From NCBI GenBank assembly GCA_005880175.1, contig VBJR01000213.1, positions 3,143 through 9,022 of the forward strand: 5,880 nt of DNA. The letters are read 5' to 3'. This document shows positions 1-5,402 of the stretch, one piece after another. Within the stretch, counting starts at the first letter, position 1, and the number at the start of each line of letters is the position of its first letter. A program made the translations under genes and the position numbers. Origin of the DNA: Chloroflexota bacterium. GTDB taxonomy: Bacteria > Chloroflexota > Dormibacteria > Dormibacterales > Dormibacteraceae. The notes under the pieces are model-generated. The model did not search any database, had not been told where the DNA came from, and saw nothing but the letters and a program-made list of their open reading frames with translations.

Positions 1-1
1 C

Positions 2-700
2 AGCCCGCGCATCCGGACTATGGCGTACCTCCCCCTCTCCAACCCGGACGCCAGCGTCGAGTTCATCGAGGAGTTCGCGGACGCGCCCGGTGTGCTCGGC
101 TTCATGGTCACGGCAGTCCGCTACCAGCCGATCCACGAGAACCGGTTCATGAAGGTGTTCGCGGCCCTGAACGAGCGCTCCCTGCCGCTCGCCTTCCACT
201 CCGGCCCGAACTGGTCGGACCGGCCGTTCGAACAGCTCAACCGCTTCCTGTCCGCCCACGCCCTCGGCTTCCCGTTCTACGCGATGCTGCAGCTCACCAA
301 CGTGGTGGTCAACGGCCTCCCCGAGCGGTTCCCCAACGTGCGCTTCGTGTTCATGGAGGCCGGCCAGGCGTGGGTGCCGTTCCTGATCGCGCGGCTGGAC
401 GGCGAGTACCGGATGCGCTCGTCGGAGGCGCCGCTCCTGCGCCGCCTGCCCAGCGCGTACATCCGCGACATGTTCTTCACGACGCAGCCGTTCGAGCAGC
501 TCGACAACGCCGACCACATGCGCGCGGTGTTCGAGACCATGGCGGCGGACACCCAGCTGCTCTACTCCAGCGACTACCCGCACCAGGACTTCGACCTGCC
601 GACGCTGATCTGGGACCTCCCCTTCCTGAGCGAGCAGGCCAAGCGCAACATCCTGGGCGGGAACGCGATGCGCCTGTTCGGCCTGCCCGCCCCCGCCTGA
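2..700 (+). CDS. Amidohydrolase_2 family metal-dependent hydrolase (5' end cut by window edge)
   Basis: This is the C-terminal part of a TIM-barrel amidohydrolase of the amidohydrolase_2 type (PF04909, the ACMSD/2-pyrone-dicarboxylate hydrolase group). The frame is open to the left edge and continues upstream of the first ATG at position 20, so the start lies outside the window. Counting from that ATG, His60 (FHSG), Glu113 (VFMEAG) and Asp185 followed by His188 (SSDYPH) sit where the family has metal ligands and catalytic residues. The ending (NILGGNAMRLFGL) is the usual family terminus. Members hydrolyse or decarboxylate small cyclic or aromatic compounds in the cytoplasm, but the substrate cannot be read from the sequence. 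The stop is TGA at 698-700, inside a small GC hairpin. Nothing downstream is clearly linked in function, so it probably belongs to an upstream unit. The family is secure; the substrate is unknown. Confidence 0.88.
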   Translation, partial: SPRIRTMAYLPLSNPDASVEFIEEFADAPGVLGFMVTAVRYQPIHENRFMKVFAALNERSLPLAFHSGPNWSDRPFEQLNRFLSAHALGFPFYAMLQLTNVVVNGLPERFPNVRFVFMEAGQAWVPFLIARLDGEYRMRSSEAPLLRRLPSAYIRDMFFTTQPFEQLDNADHMRAVFETMAADTQLLYSSDYPHQDFDLPTLIWDLPFLSEQAKRNILGGNAMRLFGLPAPA

Positions 701-707
701 CCGGCGG
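693..707 (+). terminator. Short GC hairpin at the end of the amidohydrolase gene
   Basis: CCGCC (693-697) and GGCGG (703-707) form a perfect 5-bp stem around a TGACC loop that includes the stop codon. There is no T-run after it. In actinomycetes such U-less GC hairpins can terminate, but with 5 bp in a very GC-rich context this may be chance. Confidence 0.2.
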
Positions 708-774
708 CCCCGGCGTCGGGAGATTTGTATCTGCTCACTCCCGGGAAAGGCATCCAGCGACGAAGAACCGCCGT

Positions 775-780
775 TAGGAT
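775..780 (+). promoter_or_regulatory. Possible -10 box ahead of the response-regulator operon
   Basis: TAGGAT at 775-780 fits the actinobacterial -10 pattern TANNNT and lies about 40 bases before the chosen ATG at 821. I see no good -35 box at 16-19 bases upstream. An 8-bp palindrome TCCCGGGA (739-746) lies further upstream and could be a protein site, or chance. The 120-base gap 701-820 shows nothing else I can name. Confidence 0.27.
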
Positions 781-820
781 CGACCGTCCCGGTGGAAGTT
801 CATGCGTGAGGAGACGGCAG

Positions 821-1528
821 ATGCGAGACGACGAGAGCGTCGGTCGGAGCGAGCGCTCCCACGCCCTGCTCATCGAGGCCGACGAGGCCTACCGTGCGGC
901 CATCACGGCCAGCCTGCGGCTCGCCGGCTGCCGTGTGGACGAGGCGGTGACCGCCGAGGCCGCCCTTCCGGCCCTGGAGCGGCGCGGCTACGATCTCGTC
1001 GTGTGGGGCGTCTCCGGCGATGACGCCGCCCGTCGCGGCGAGGTGATCTCGGAGGTCCGGATGCGGACGGAGGCGCCGCTGGTCCTCCTCGACGGTACGT
1101 CGGACATGGCGCAGTTCGACCTGGAGTCCGGCGCGGACCAGTGGCTGCCGAAGCCGTTCGTCCCGGGCGCGCTGATCGGCGCCGTCCGGGCCGCGCTGCG
1201 CAAGGCCGCGTCGCCGGTGGTCGGCGTCGCCACCCGGATGGAGATGCGCGGCATGGTCCTGGACGGCAAGACCCGGCGCGTGTCCTCCGGCGGCCGCGAG
1301 GCGGCGTTCACGCGGCAGGAGTGGGACCTGCTGTCCATCCTGGTCAGCCACCCCAACCGCTACCTGGGCGCCCGCGAGATCCTGCGCCTCGGCTGGCGCG
1401 CCGGCGACCACGAGGCGGAGCAGCTGCGCACCTACGTGCGCCGGCTGCGGCGGAAGCTCGAGCCGCTGCAGGCGCCCTGCCAGCTCCTCAGCGAGCACGG
1501 CCACGGCTACTGCCTGGCGTTCGACTAG
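821..1528 (+). CDS. Atypical OmpR/PhoB-family response regulator lacking the phospho-acceptor Asp
   Basis: 235 residues: a receiver domain (about 14-128) followed by a winged-helix DNA-binding domain (about 136-235). The DNA-binding half is KdpE-like, with [18 protein letters not shown], then [14 protein letters not shown], then HGHGYCL. In the receiver Glu19 and Lys111 (LPKPF) are kept, but the residue that should be the phosphorylated Asp after strand 3 is Gly63 (YDLVVWG), the second N-terminal acidic residue is Ala20, and the switch Thr/Ser position after strand 4 reads LLDG. It therefore probably works without phosphorylation, as known atypical actinomycete regulators do. ATG 821 is chosen because GAGGAG (808-813) precedes it by 7 bases; the frame is open back to a TTG at 725, but that adds a non-family extension. 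dnaJ starts 5 bases after the stop, so the two are very likely co-transcribed. No sensor kinase is in view. The target promoters are unknown; autoregulation of this operon is an inference. Confidence 0.9.
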   Translation: MRDDESVGRSERSHALLIEADEAYRAAITASLRLAGCRVDEAVTAEAALPALERRGYDLVVWGVSGDDAARRGEVISEVRMRTEAPLVLLDGTSDMAQFDLESGADQWLPKPFVPGALIGAVRAALRKAASPVVGVATRMEMRGMVLDGKTRRVSSGGREAAFTRQEWDLLSILVSHPNRYLGAREILRLGWRAGDHEAEQLRTYVRRLRRKLEPLQAPCQLLSEHGHGYCLAFD

Positions 1529-1533
1529 CGACG

Positions 1534-2493
1534 ATGGCCACGCGCCCCCGCGACTACTACGAGGTGCTGGGAGTCCCGCGCACGGCCACCGACAAGGAGA
1601 TCAAGGCCGCGTACCGCAAGCTGGCGCGGCAGCACCACCCCGACGTCAACCCCGACAACCCGGACGCGGCCGAGCGCTTCAAGGAGATCAGCGAGGCTCG
1701 CGAGGTGCTGGGCGATCCGGAGAAGCGCAAGCGGTACGACCAGCTCGGTGCGGACTGGCGCCGCGAGGAGGCGGGCCCGACGGCCGGCGGGCCCGACGGG
1801 TCGCCCGGCCGCGGCCCCGGGGTCGAGTACCGGACGGTGGACCCCGAGGACATGGAGGACCTGTTCGGCGCCGGCAGCCGGTTCTCGGACTACTACCACG
1901 AGATCTTCGGGAACGCGCGCGGGGCGGGCCGGCGGGGCGGGTTCGGCGTCGGGCCGATCGCCGGCGAGGACGTCGAAGGCGAGACCACCATCAGCCTCGA
2001 GGAGGCGTACCGGGGCACGACCCGCACGCTGGAGCTGGAGACGCCGGAGGGCCGGCGCCGGGTCGAGGTCCGGATCCCGCCCGGCGTGCGCGACGGCGGC
2101 CGGGTGCGCGCGGCCGGCCAGGGCGGGCCGGGGCTGGACGGCGGCCCGCCCGGCGACCTGTACCTCCGCGTCCGGATCCCGCCCCATCCCGCGTTCCGGC
2201 GCGAGGGGGACGACCTGTTCGCGCGCGTGCCGGTGCCGCTCGACGTCGCGCTGCTCGGCGGCGAGGTGACGGCGCCGACGCCGCGGGGGACGTCCGTCGC
2301 GCTGCGCGTGCCGCCCGGCACGCAGAACGGCACGCGCCTCCGGCTCCGCGGGCTGGGCATGCCCCGGCCGGGCGGGAGCGGGTACGGCGACCTGTACGCG
2401 GAGGTGGACGTGCGCCTGCCCGTCCCGGTGCCTCCGGAGGCGCGCGAGCTGGCCGAGCGGCTCCGGGCGGAGAGGACCGGCGATGACACCTGA
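1534..2493 (+). CDS. cbpA: DnaJ-type co-chaperone without zinc finger (CbpA-like)
   Basis: 319 residues. The J domain (about 7-72) opens [18 protein letters not shown] and carries the HPD motif at His35-Pro36-Asp37, which stimulates DnaK ATPase. A Gly/Arg-rich linker with Asp-Phe/Tyr patches (about 78-148) follows, then two beta-sandwich substrate-binding domains (about 150-220 and 225-305), recognisable by [29 protein letters not shown] and [19 protein letters not shown]. The CxxCxGxG zinc repeats of classical DnaJ are absent, which makes it a class B protein of the CbpA type. The length is normal for that type. The start is ATG 1534, 5 bases after the regulator stop; there is no separate Shine-Dalgarno sequence, so translational coupling is likely. 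It overlaps cbpM, its usual modulator, by 11 bases. It acts in the cytoplasm with DnaK, which is not encoded here and must come from elsewhere. Confidence 0.93.
   Translation: MATRPRDYYEVLGVPRTATDKEIKAAYRKLARQHHPDVNPDNPDAAERFKEISEAREVLGDPEKRKRYDQLGADWRREEAGPTAGGPDGSPGRGPGVEYRTVDPEDMEDLFGAGSRFSDYYHEIFGNARGAGRRGGFGVGPIAGEDVEGETTISLEEAYRGTTRTLELETPEGRRRVEVRIPPGVRDGGRVRAAGQGGPGLDGGPPGDLYLRVRIPPHPAFRREGDDLFARVPVPLDVALLGGEVTAPTPRGTSVALRVPPGTQNGTRLRLRGLGMPRPGGSGYGDLYAEVDVRLPVPVPPEARELAERLRAERTGDDT
2469..2476 (+). promoter_or_regulatory. Ribosome binding site of cbpM inside the dnaJ 3' end
   Basis: GGAGAGGA lies 6 bases before ATG 2483 and fixes the cbpM start within the last codons of dnaJ. It shows that the overlap is a designed translational junction rather than a chance ORF. 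Confidence 0.6.
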
Positions 2494-3478
2494 GGAGGCC
2501 CTCCTCCGGCGCCTCGCCCGCTCGTCCGGCCTGCGCCCGGCCGAGGTCCGCCGCCTGGTCCAGCTGGAGGTGGTGGTGCCGGCCGGCGAGTCGCTGCAGC
2601 CCGCCGTGCTCCGCCGGCTGCGGAAGATCCGCCGCCTCCGCCAGGACCTCGGCCTGTCGCTGGACGCGGTGGTCATCGTCGTCCGGCTGCTCGACCGCAT
2701 CGAGGAGCTGGACTATCTGATCGGCGTTTCTTCACCAGGACTGTCCATCTCGTGGAGGCGGGGAGAACTGGCGGCCGATCGCCTCGATCCGCTCGACGCC
2801 CACGGCGCCCACAGCAGCCCGCGGCTTCCGCACCACCAGGGCCACGCCGCGGAGCCACCGCTCGTCCGTCCCCTCCGGCGCGTGCCGGAGCGCCCGCTCC
2901 GCCTCGTCGAGCACGGGCAGCAGCAGCCGGGTCAGGCCGGCCGGCCCGTACCGGTTCGCCTCCAGCAGCTCCTGTCGGGCGCGCTTCCCGGAGTTGTCGA
3001 GGTCCGCCGCGAGGCGGAGGTAGCGCTCGCACAGCTCGTCGTTCTCGACCCGCCGGGGTGCCGGGCCATCGTCGGTCATCGCCGTGGCGGGGCCGTGGCG
3101 GGGCCGCCGGCGCGGGTCCAGGCCGCTGGGGACGCCGCACCTCGAGACGGTTCTGGTCCTCCACGACCCCGCTCTCAGCGGCCTCCCGGAACCAGGCCTC
3201 TCAGCTCCGCTGCCGCGCCGGCTCGCCGGCCTCGACCTGGATCCGCTTGGGCTCCGGCCTGGGCGTCCGCGGCACGAACAGCTTCAGGACCTGGCGCCGG
3301 TAGTTGCCCATCGCGACCTCGCGGCGCACGTAGCTGCCGTCCTTGCGCTCCCGCTCCTCGCGACGGCTCGCCTGGATCGTCAGCACCCCGTCGGCGAACG
3401 TCACCTCGACGTCCTCCGGCCGGAACCCCGGCACCGGAGCCTCGATACGGAAGCCATCCTTCTCCTCGACGATGTTGA
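2483..3478 (+). CDS. cbpM: CbpM-like MerR-type chaperone modulator with an abnormal run-on tail
   Basis: Residues 1-76 form a MerR-like helix-turn-helix domain typical of Cbp[21 protein letters not shown], then [17 protein letters not shown], then [12 protein letters not shown]. In E. coli CbpM binds the J domain of CbpA and inhibits its co-chaperone activity and DNA binding; the same pairing is implied here by the 11-base overlap with the CbpA gene. Family members are about 80-110 residues. Here the family match ends near base 2710, and the frame stays open for about 255 further codons antisense to grpE and hsp20 until 3478. That tail is low-complexity Arg/Pro/Ala-rich sequence with no recognisable domain, so I take it as read-through from a rearranged 3' end. 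The working protein is probably residues 1 to about 80; if the frame is used as it stands, a 331-residue fusion results. Identification of the N-terminal domain is fairly sure; the true end is not. Confidence 0.66.
   Translation: MTPEEALLRRLARSSGLRPAEVRRLVQLEVVVPAGESLQPAVLRRLRKIRRLRQDLGLSLDAVVIVVRLLDRIEELDYLIGVSSPGLSISWRRGELAADRLDPLDAHGAHSSPRLPHHQGHAAEPPLVRPLRRVPERPLRLVEHGQQQPGQAGRPVPVRLQQLLSGALPGVVEVRREAEVALAQLVVLDPPGCRAIVGHRRGGAVAGPPARVQAAGDAAPRDGSGPPRPRSQRPPGTRPLSSAAAPARRPRPGSAWAPAWASAARTASGPGAGSCPSRPRGARSCRPCAPAPRDGSPGSSAPRRRTSPRRPPAGTPAPEPRYGSHPSPRRC
2711..2752. other. Lower-GC junction between the truncated cbpM and grpE 3' ends
   Basis: About 42 bases at roughly 52% G+C, by hand count, lie between strongly GC-rich coding sequence. 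On the plus strand the CbpM match stops at the left side. On the minus strand the GrpE match stops at the right side, just after the PRLHE motif in the shifted frame. Stops in two minus frames fall here (2732-2734 and 2713-2715). It matches neither family and looks like a recombination or repair scar. Confidence 0.4.
2732..3079 (-). pseudogene. grpE: GrpE-like nucleotide exchange factor, frameshifted and lacking its C-terminal tail
   Basis: The 115-residue frame from ATG 3079 reads as GrpE in order: an acidic N-terminus, a long helix ([20 protein letters not shown]), the [18 protein letters not shown] segment, [17 protein letters not shown], then [11 protein letters not shown]. GrpE normally continues F-D-P-x-x-H-E plus 30-40 residues of beta wing. 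Here the frame goes off family and stops after [11 protein letters not shown]. In the +1 frame the expected PRLHE appears just past the same point and runs 13 more residues to a stop at 2713-2715, so about two bases seem lost near 2760, and the beta domain is missing even after correction. GrpE releases ADP from DnaK; without the beta wing, activity is doubtful. It lies 121 bases downstream of hsp20 on the same strand, so co-transcription is plausible. I see no good ribosome site for ATG 3079. Confidence 0.62.
3081..3102. repeat. Two perfect tandem copies of an 11-base unit upstream of grpE
   Basis: GCCGTGGCGGG occurs at 3081-3091 and again at 3092-3102, followed by a degenerate partial third copy beginning GCCGCCGG. 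It lies immediately ahead of the grpE ATG on the minus strand, where a ribosome site would be expected. It is probably slippage-prone GC sequence; no function is evident. Confidence 0.5.
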
Positions 3479-3659
3479 CCGGCAGGTGGTAGGTGGGCAT
3501 CTGACTGCCTTCGCCGCCGTCGCCGTTCGTCTTCTGCATCGCCCGGGTCGAGCTCGACATGGGCGCGAACACGTCGCCGAACATGTCCCCGAAGAGCCTG
3601 TCCATGGCGGAGTGCAGGCTCGCGAGGTCGTTGGCAGGGGTCCAGCGTACGATCGCCAC
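3201..3659 (-). CDS. Hsp20/alpha-crystallin small heat-shock protein with an apparent internal deletion
   Basis: 152 residues. A short N-terminal arm (MAIVRWTPANDLASLHSAMD, then RLFGDMFGD) precedes the alpha-crystallin domain (about 56-130), with [35 protein letters not shown] and [11 protein letters not shown], and then the C-terminal I-x-V anchor in KRIQV (140-142). Such proteins form oligomers that hold unfolding proteins for DnaK-type chaperones, in the cytoplasm. Normally about 24 residues separate YRRQ from the VPR of the last strand; here only VLKLF remains, so about 19 residues, including strand 8, look deleted in frame. Strand 9 (VLKLFVPR) and the tail are intact. The start is GTG 3659 because AGGAGGTGA sits 6 bases upstream. 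The grpE remnant follows on the same strand. Control by inverted repeats over its promoter is likely. The family is certain; whether the protein is functional is open. Confidence 0.9.
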   Translation of the reverse strand: MAIVRWTPANDLASLHSAMDRLFGDMFGDVFAPMSSSTRAMQKTNGDGGEGSQMPTYHLPVNIVEEKDGFRIEAPVPGFRPEDVEVTFADGVLTIQASRREERERKDGSYVRREVAMGNYRRQVLKLFVPRTPRPEPKRIQVEAGEPARQRS

Positions 3660-3665
3660 GATCGC

Positions 3666-3674
3666 TCACCTCCT
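3666..3674 (-). promoter_or_regulatory. Near-consensus Shine-Dalgarno sequence of hsp20
   Basis: On the minus strand this reads AGGAGGTGA, an almost complete anti-16S complement, 6 bases before the GTG at 3659. It decides the start codon and suggests strong translation when the message is made. Confidence 0.85.
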
Positions 3675-3697
3675 GTGATTCATGGCGCTGGAATTGA

Positions 3698-3714
3698 GAT
3701 ACATCGAGTGTATC
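3698..3714. promoter_or_regulatory. Second inverted repeat over the hsp20 -10 box
   Basis: GATACA (3698-3703) and TGTATC (3709-3714) are exact reverse complements around TCGAG. The repeat includes the candidate -10 and the likely transcription start. Its sequence differs from the neighbouring 9-bp repeat, so it would be a different site, or a hairpin near the 5' end of the message. Confidence 0.42.
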
Positions 3715-3737
3715 CAGCACTGACAGTGAACTGTCAG
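3709..3737 (-). promoter_or_regulatory. Candidate hsp20 promoter (-35 CTGACA, -10 GATACA)
   Basis: On the minus strand CTGACA (3737-3732) is followed by exactly 17 bases and then GATACA (3714-3709); TACACT two bases further on is an alternative -10. Transcription would start near 3702, leaving a leader of about 40 bases that contains the Shine-Dalgarno sequence. The -35 is 5 of 6 to TTGACA; the -10 is weak, which would suit a regulated heat-shock promoter. I find no CIRCE element and no convincing HAIR (HspR) site. Confidence 0.5.
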
Positions 3738-3738
3738 T
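3719..3738. promoter_or_regulatory. Perfect 9-bp inverted repeat over the hsp20 -35 box, probable operator
   Basis: ACTGACAGT (3719-3727) and ACTGTCAGT (3730-3738) are exact reverse complements separated by the two bases GA. The element contains the whole candidate -35 box and part of the spacer. That is the classic position for a dimeric repressor to block RNA polymerase. The binding protein is unknown. Confidence 0.6.
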
Positions 3739-3765
3739 AGAAATTACAGCGAGAAAGCGTAATGA

Positions 3766-4288
3766 GTGAGAACGTTGGACACGAAGTCATTGCTAGAGCG
3801 GGTCGCGGACCGGCGGCGAGCTCAGCTGCTCTTGGCCGGGCACGAGACGACCGTGGCCCGGATCGACCTGGGCACGCTGCTCCTGCTGACCCACCCGAAC
3901 CAGCTCGACGCGCTCCCCGCGACCCGGGGCCGCGCCCACCCTGGGCGTGATCGCCCGCTACGCGGTGGCGGACATCGAGGTCGGCGGGGTGACGATCGCG
4001 CCGGGCGACCTGGTGCTGGTCAGCACGGACGCGGCCAACCGGGACGACGCGGCGTTCGCCGAGCCGGACCGCTTCGACATCCGGCGGACGCCGAACCAGC
4101 ACGTGGCGTTCGGCCACGGCCTGCGCTTCTGCATCGGCGCCGGCCTGGCCCGGGTGGAGCTGCAGACGGTGTTCTCGGCGCTGTTCCAACGGGTGCCCAC
4201 GCTGCGGCTGGCGGTCGAGCTGGAGGAGCTGCGGCTGCGGGACGACACGCCGCTGGGAGGCCTGACCCGGCTGCCGGTCACCTGGTGA
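3766..4288 (+). pseudogene. Cytochrome P450 remnant: I-helix and heme-binding parts in two frames
   Basis: Two P450 pieces are visible. The first, from GTG 3766 in one frame, carries the oxygen-activating I-helix motif (LLLAGHETT) and continues LLLLTHPNQLDAL to about 3915. The second, in the next frame and recognisable from about 3935 (PTLGVIARYAVADIEVGG), has the beta region, the PERF-like segment AEPDRFDIRR, the heme loop FGHGLRFCIGAGLARVE with the Cys thiolate ligand, and a normal C-terminus ending at TGA 4286-4288. The K-helix E-x-x-R motif that should link them is absent, and the first 200 or more residues of a normal ~400-residue P450 are missing, with the hsp20 promoter region in their place. 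The sequence just before the I-helix also looks shortened. It cannot make an active P450. An ATG at 3762 opens a different, non-P450 frame. Confidence 0.75.
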
Positions 4289-4289
4289 C

Positions 4290-4460
4290 CGGGGCCCCGC
4301 CCGCGCCCGCGTCAGCAGCTCGGCCACGAGCGCGGCCTTCGCCTTCACGTACACGTCCATGTCGCCGCTGGCCAGCTCGACGTTGCGCCGCTTCAGGTCC
4401 CCGGAAGACCCTCACGATGGGACTGTCCAGGCCCACCGCCCTGGCGGCGATGGATCCAGA
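4290..4460 (-). pseudogene. Unidentified minus-strand coding remnant with a one-base frame break
   Basis: Reading leftward from about 4460, one minus frame gives SIAARAVGLDSPIVRVFR. If one G of the GGGG run (CCCC on the plus strand, near 4400) is removed, it continues DLKRRNVELASGDMDVYVKA and then KAALVAELLTRARAG. The joined text looks like real protein: amphipathic helices, with IAARAVGL...RVFRDLKRRNVEL resembling a helix-turn-helix. No start codon or ribosome site is clear, and I do not recognise the family. An ATG at 4360-4358 opens MDVYVKAKAALVAELL, but after about 20 residues that frame runs antisense through the P450 piece and is not credible as a gene. It could be the C-terminal fragment of a DNA-binding protein. 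Confidence 0.3.
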
Positions 4461-4495
4461 CGTTCTCCGCGCGACCGAGCCCGGGCCGTGCACCG

Positions 4496-4501
4496 TATGG
4501 T
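4496..4501 (+). promoter_or_regulatory. Candidate -10 box giving a leaderless HAD message
   Basis: TATGGT lies 6 bases before GTG 4508, the spacing expected when transcription starts at the first base of the start codon. No Shine-Dalgarno sequence is present, in keeping with a leaderless message, which is common in actinobacteria. A weak -35-like GCGACC lies 19 bases upstream (4471-4476). Confidence 0.42.
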
Positions 4502-4507
4502 CGAGCG

Positions 4508-5278
4508 GTGGCGCCGCGAGCGGTGATCTTCGATCTCGACGACACGCTGATCGTGGAGGAGCGGACCGCGCGCGCCTCGCTGCGCGCGACCTCCCGGCTG
4601 CTGCCGGGCGCCGACCCGGGCCGGGTCGAGGAGGTGGTCCTGGCGGCTGCCCGCGGCGCCTGGCGGGCCGGCCCGTACCACGGGCTCGCCCTCGCGCTCG
4701 GCTTCGCCTCGTGGGAGGGCCTGTGGGCCACGTTCGAGGGCGGCCACCCGAGTCTCGCCGGGCTGGCGGCCTGGGTCCCGACCCACCGGCGCCAGGCGTG
4801 GGCGGCCGCGGTCGCGGAGCTCGGTCTGGACGACCCGGGGCTGGCCCCGGCGATGGCCGCCGCGTACGTGGAGGCCCAGCGGGCCGGGCATCCCCTGATC
4901 GCGGGCGCCGCCGAGACGGTCCGCGCGGCCGCCGCCCGCTACCGCCTGGGGCTGCTGACCAACGGGCCGCCGGACATCCAGCGCCGCAAGCTGGAGAGGA
5001 CCGGACTCGCCGGCTGCTTCGCCGCGGTGGGCATCTCGGGTGAGACGGGCGTGGGCAAGCCATCCCCGGAGGCGTTCCGCCTGGTCCTCCGGACCCTGGG
5101 CGTCCGGCCGGAGGAGGCGGTGATGGTGGGCGACAGCCGGGAGCGGGACGTCGAGGGCGCGCTGGCCGCGGGCGTCCGGCCCGTGTGGATCGCCGCCGGC
5201 CGCCCCGTGCCGGCGGGCGGCCCGGACGTGGCCGCGGTCCCGTCCGTCGCCGCGCTGGGGACCGTGCTCGAACTCTGA
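4508..5278 (+). CDS. HAD-superfamily (subfamily IA) phosphatase-type hydrolase
   Basis: 256 residues with all four HAD motifs: motif I VIFDLDDTL (nucleophile Asp9, acid/base Asp11), motif II LLTNG (Thr151), motif III GKPSPEAF (Lys184) and motif IV MVGDSRERDVEGA (Asp209, Asp214, magnesium binding). A helical cap domain of about 130 residues sits between motifs I and II, the subfamily IA layout shared with phosphoglycolate phosphatase, haloacid dehalogenase and YjjG-like nucleotidases. Asp9 followed by D-x-D indicates phosphate ester hydrolysis rather than dehalogenation. The substrate is not readable. The start is GTG 4508, two codons before the conserved strand; an upstream start is unlikely because a -10-like TATGGT lies just before it. 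Base composition and length are normal, in contrast to the damaged segment to its left. It is monocistronic as far as visible and faces the carbonic anhydrase gene. Confidence 0.92.
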   Translation: MAPRAVIFDLDDTLIVEERTARASLRATSRLLPGADPGRVEEVVLAAARGAWRAGPYHGLALALGFASWEGLWATFEGGHPSLAGLAAWVPTHRRQAWAAAVAELGLDDPGLAPAMAAAYVEAQRAGHPLIAGAAETVRAAAARYRLGLLTNGPPDIQRRKLERTGLAGCFAAVGISGETGVGKPSPEAFRLVLRTLGVRPEEAVMVGDSRERDVEGALAAGVRPVWIAAGRPVPAGGPDVAAVPSVAALGTVLEL

Positions 5279-5293
5279 TCAGCGGGGCGTGAG

Positions 5294-5371
5294 TATGGTG
5301 GCGGTGCCTCTCCCTCGTCGGCGCTGAGGAAGCTCGGCGCGGCTGTACTCCATCTCGGGAGAGAGGCCGCC
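5294..5371 (+). ncRNA. Structured intergenic element: candidate small RNA or two-way terminator
   Basis: After a promoter-like TATGGT (5294-5299) the sequence folds by eye into a long outer stem: GGCGG (5300-5304) with CCGCC (5367-5371), CCTCT (5307-5311) with AGAGG (5362-5366), and CCC (5312-5314) with GGG (5357-5359), giving 13 pairs with two 2-base bulges. Inside it GCGCTGAG (5321-5328) pairs with CTCGGCGC (5333-5340) over a GAAG loop (8 pairs, one G-U). It matches no RNA family I know. Because it lies between convergent genes it could also serve as a terminator for one or both. Confidence 0.35.
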
Positions 5372-5402
5372 AGGCCGTTCAGCGCCGGCCCGGCGGCCGC
5401 TC

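Noticed and set aside
725..820. TTG 725 as the start of the response regulator
   Set aside because: It adds 32 residues without family similarity, while ATG 821 has a good ribosome site and the normal distance to the first receiver strand.
2738..2747. The 10-mer GGACTGTCCA shared with 4422-4431, considered as a repeat or IS end
   Set aside because: Dozens of shared 10-mers are expected by chance in a window of this size, and the flanks do not match.
3081..3102. The 11-base tandem duplication as the cause of a lost GrpE N-terminus
   Set aside because: Removing one unit does not link the upstream minus frame to grpE; it brings a TGA into frame.
2711..3478. The long plus-strand continuation of cbpM as a novel 255-residue domain
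   Set aside because: It lies antisense to recognisable GrpE and Hsp20 coding sequence, is low-complexity Arg/Pro/Ala/Ser, and exists only because GC-rich antisense frames lack stops.
3690..3715. A HAIR (HspR) operator upstream of hsp20
   Set aside because: TTGAG and CGAGTG-like pieces occur, but not as the CTTGAGT-N7-ACTCAAG inverted arrangement.
3762..3950. A plus-strand frame from ATG 3762 as a separate small gene
   Set aside because: It is out of frame with the P450 I-helix and its translation is Ala/Pro/Arg-rich shadow sequence with no recognisable motif.
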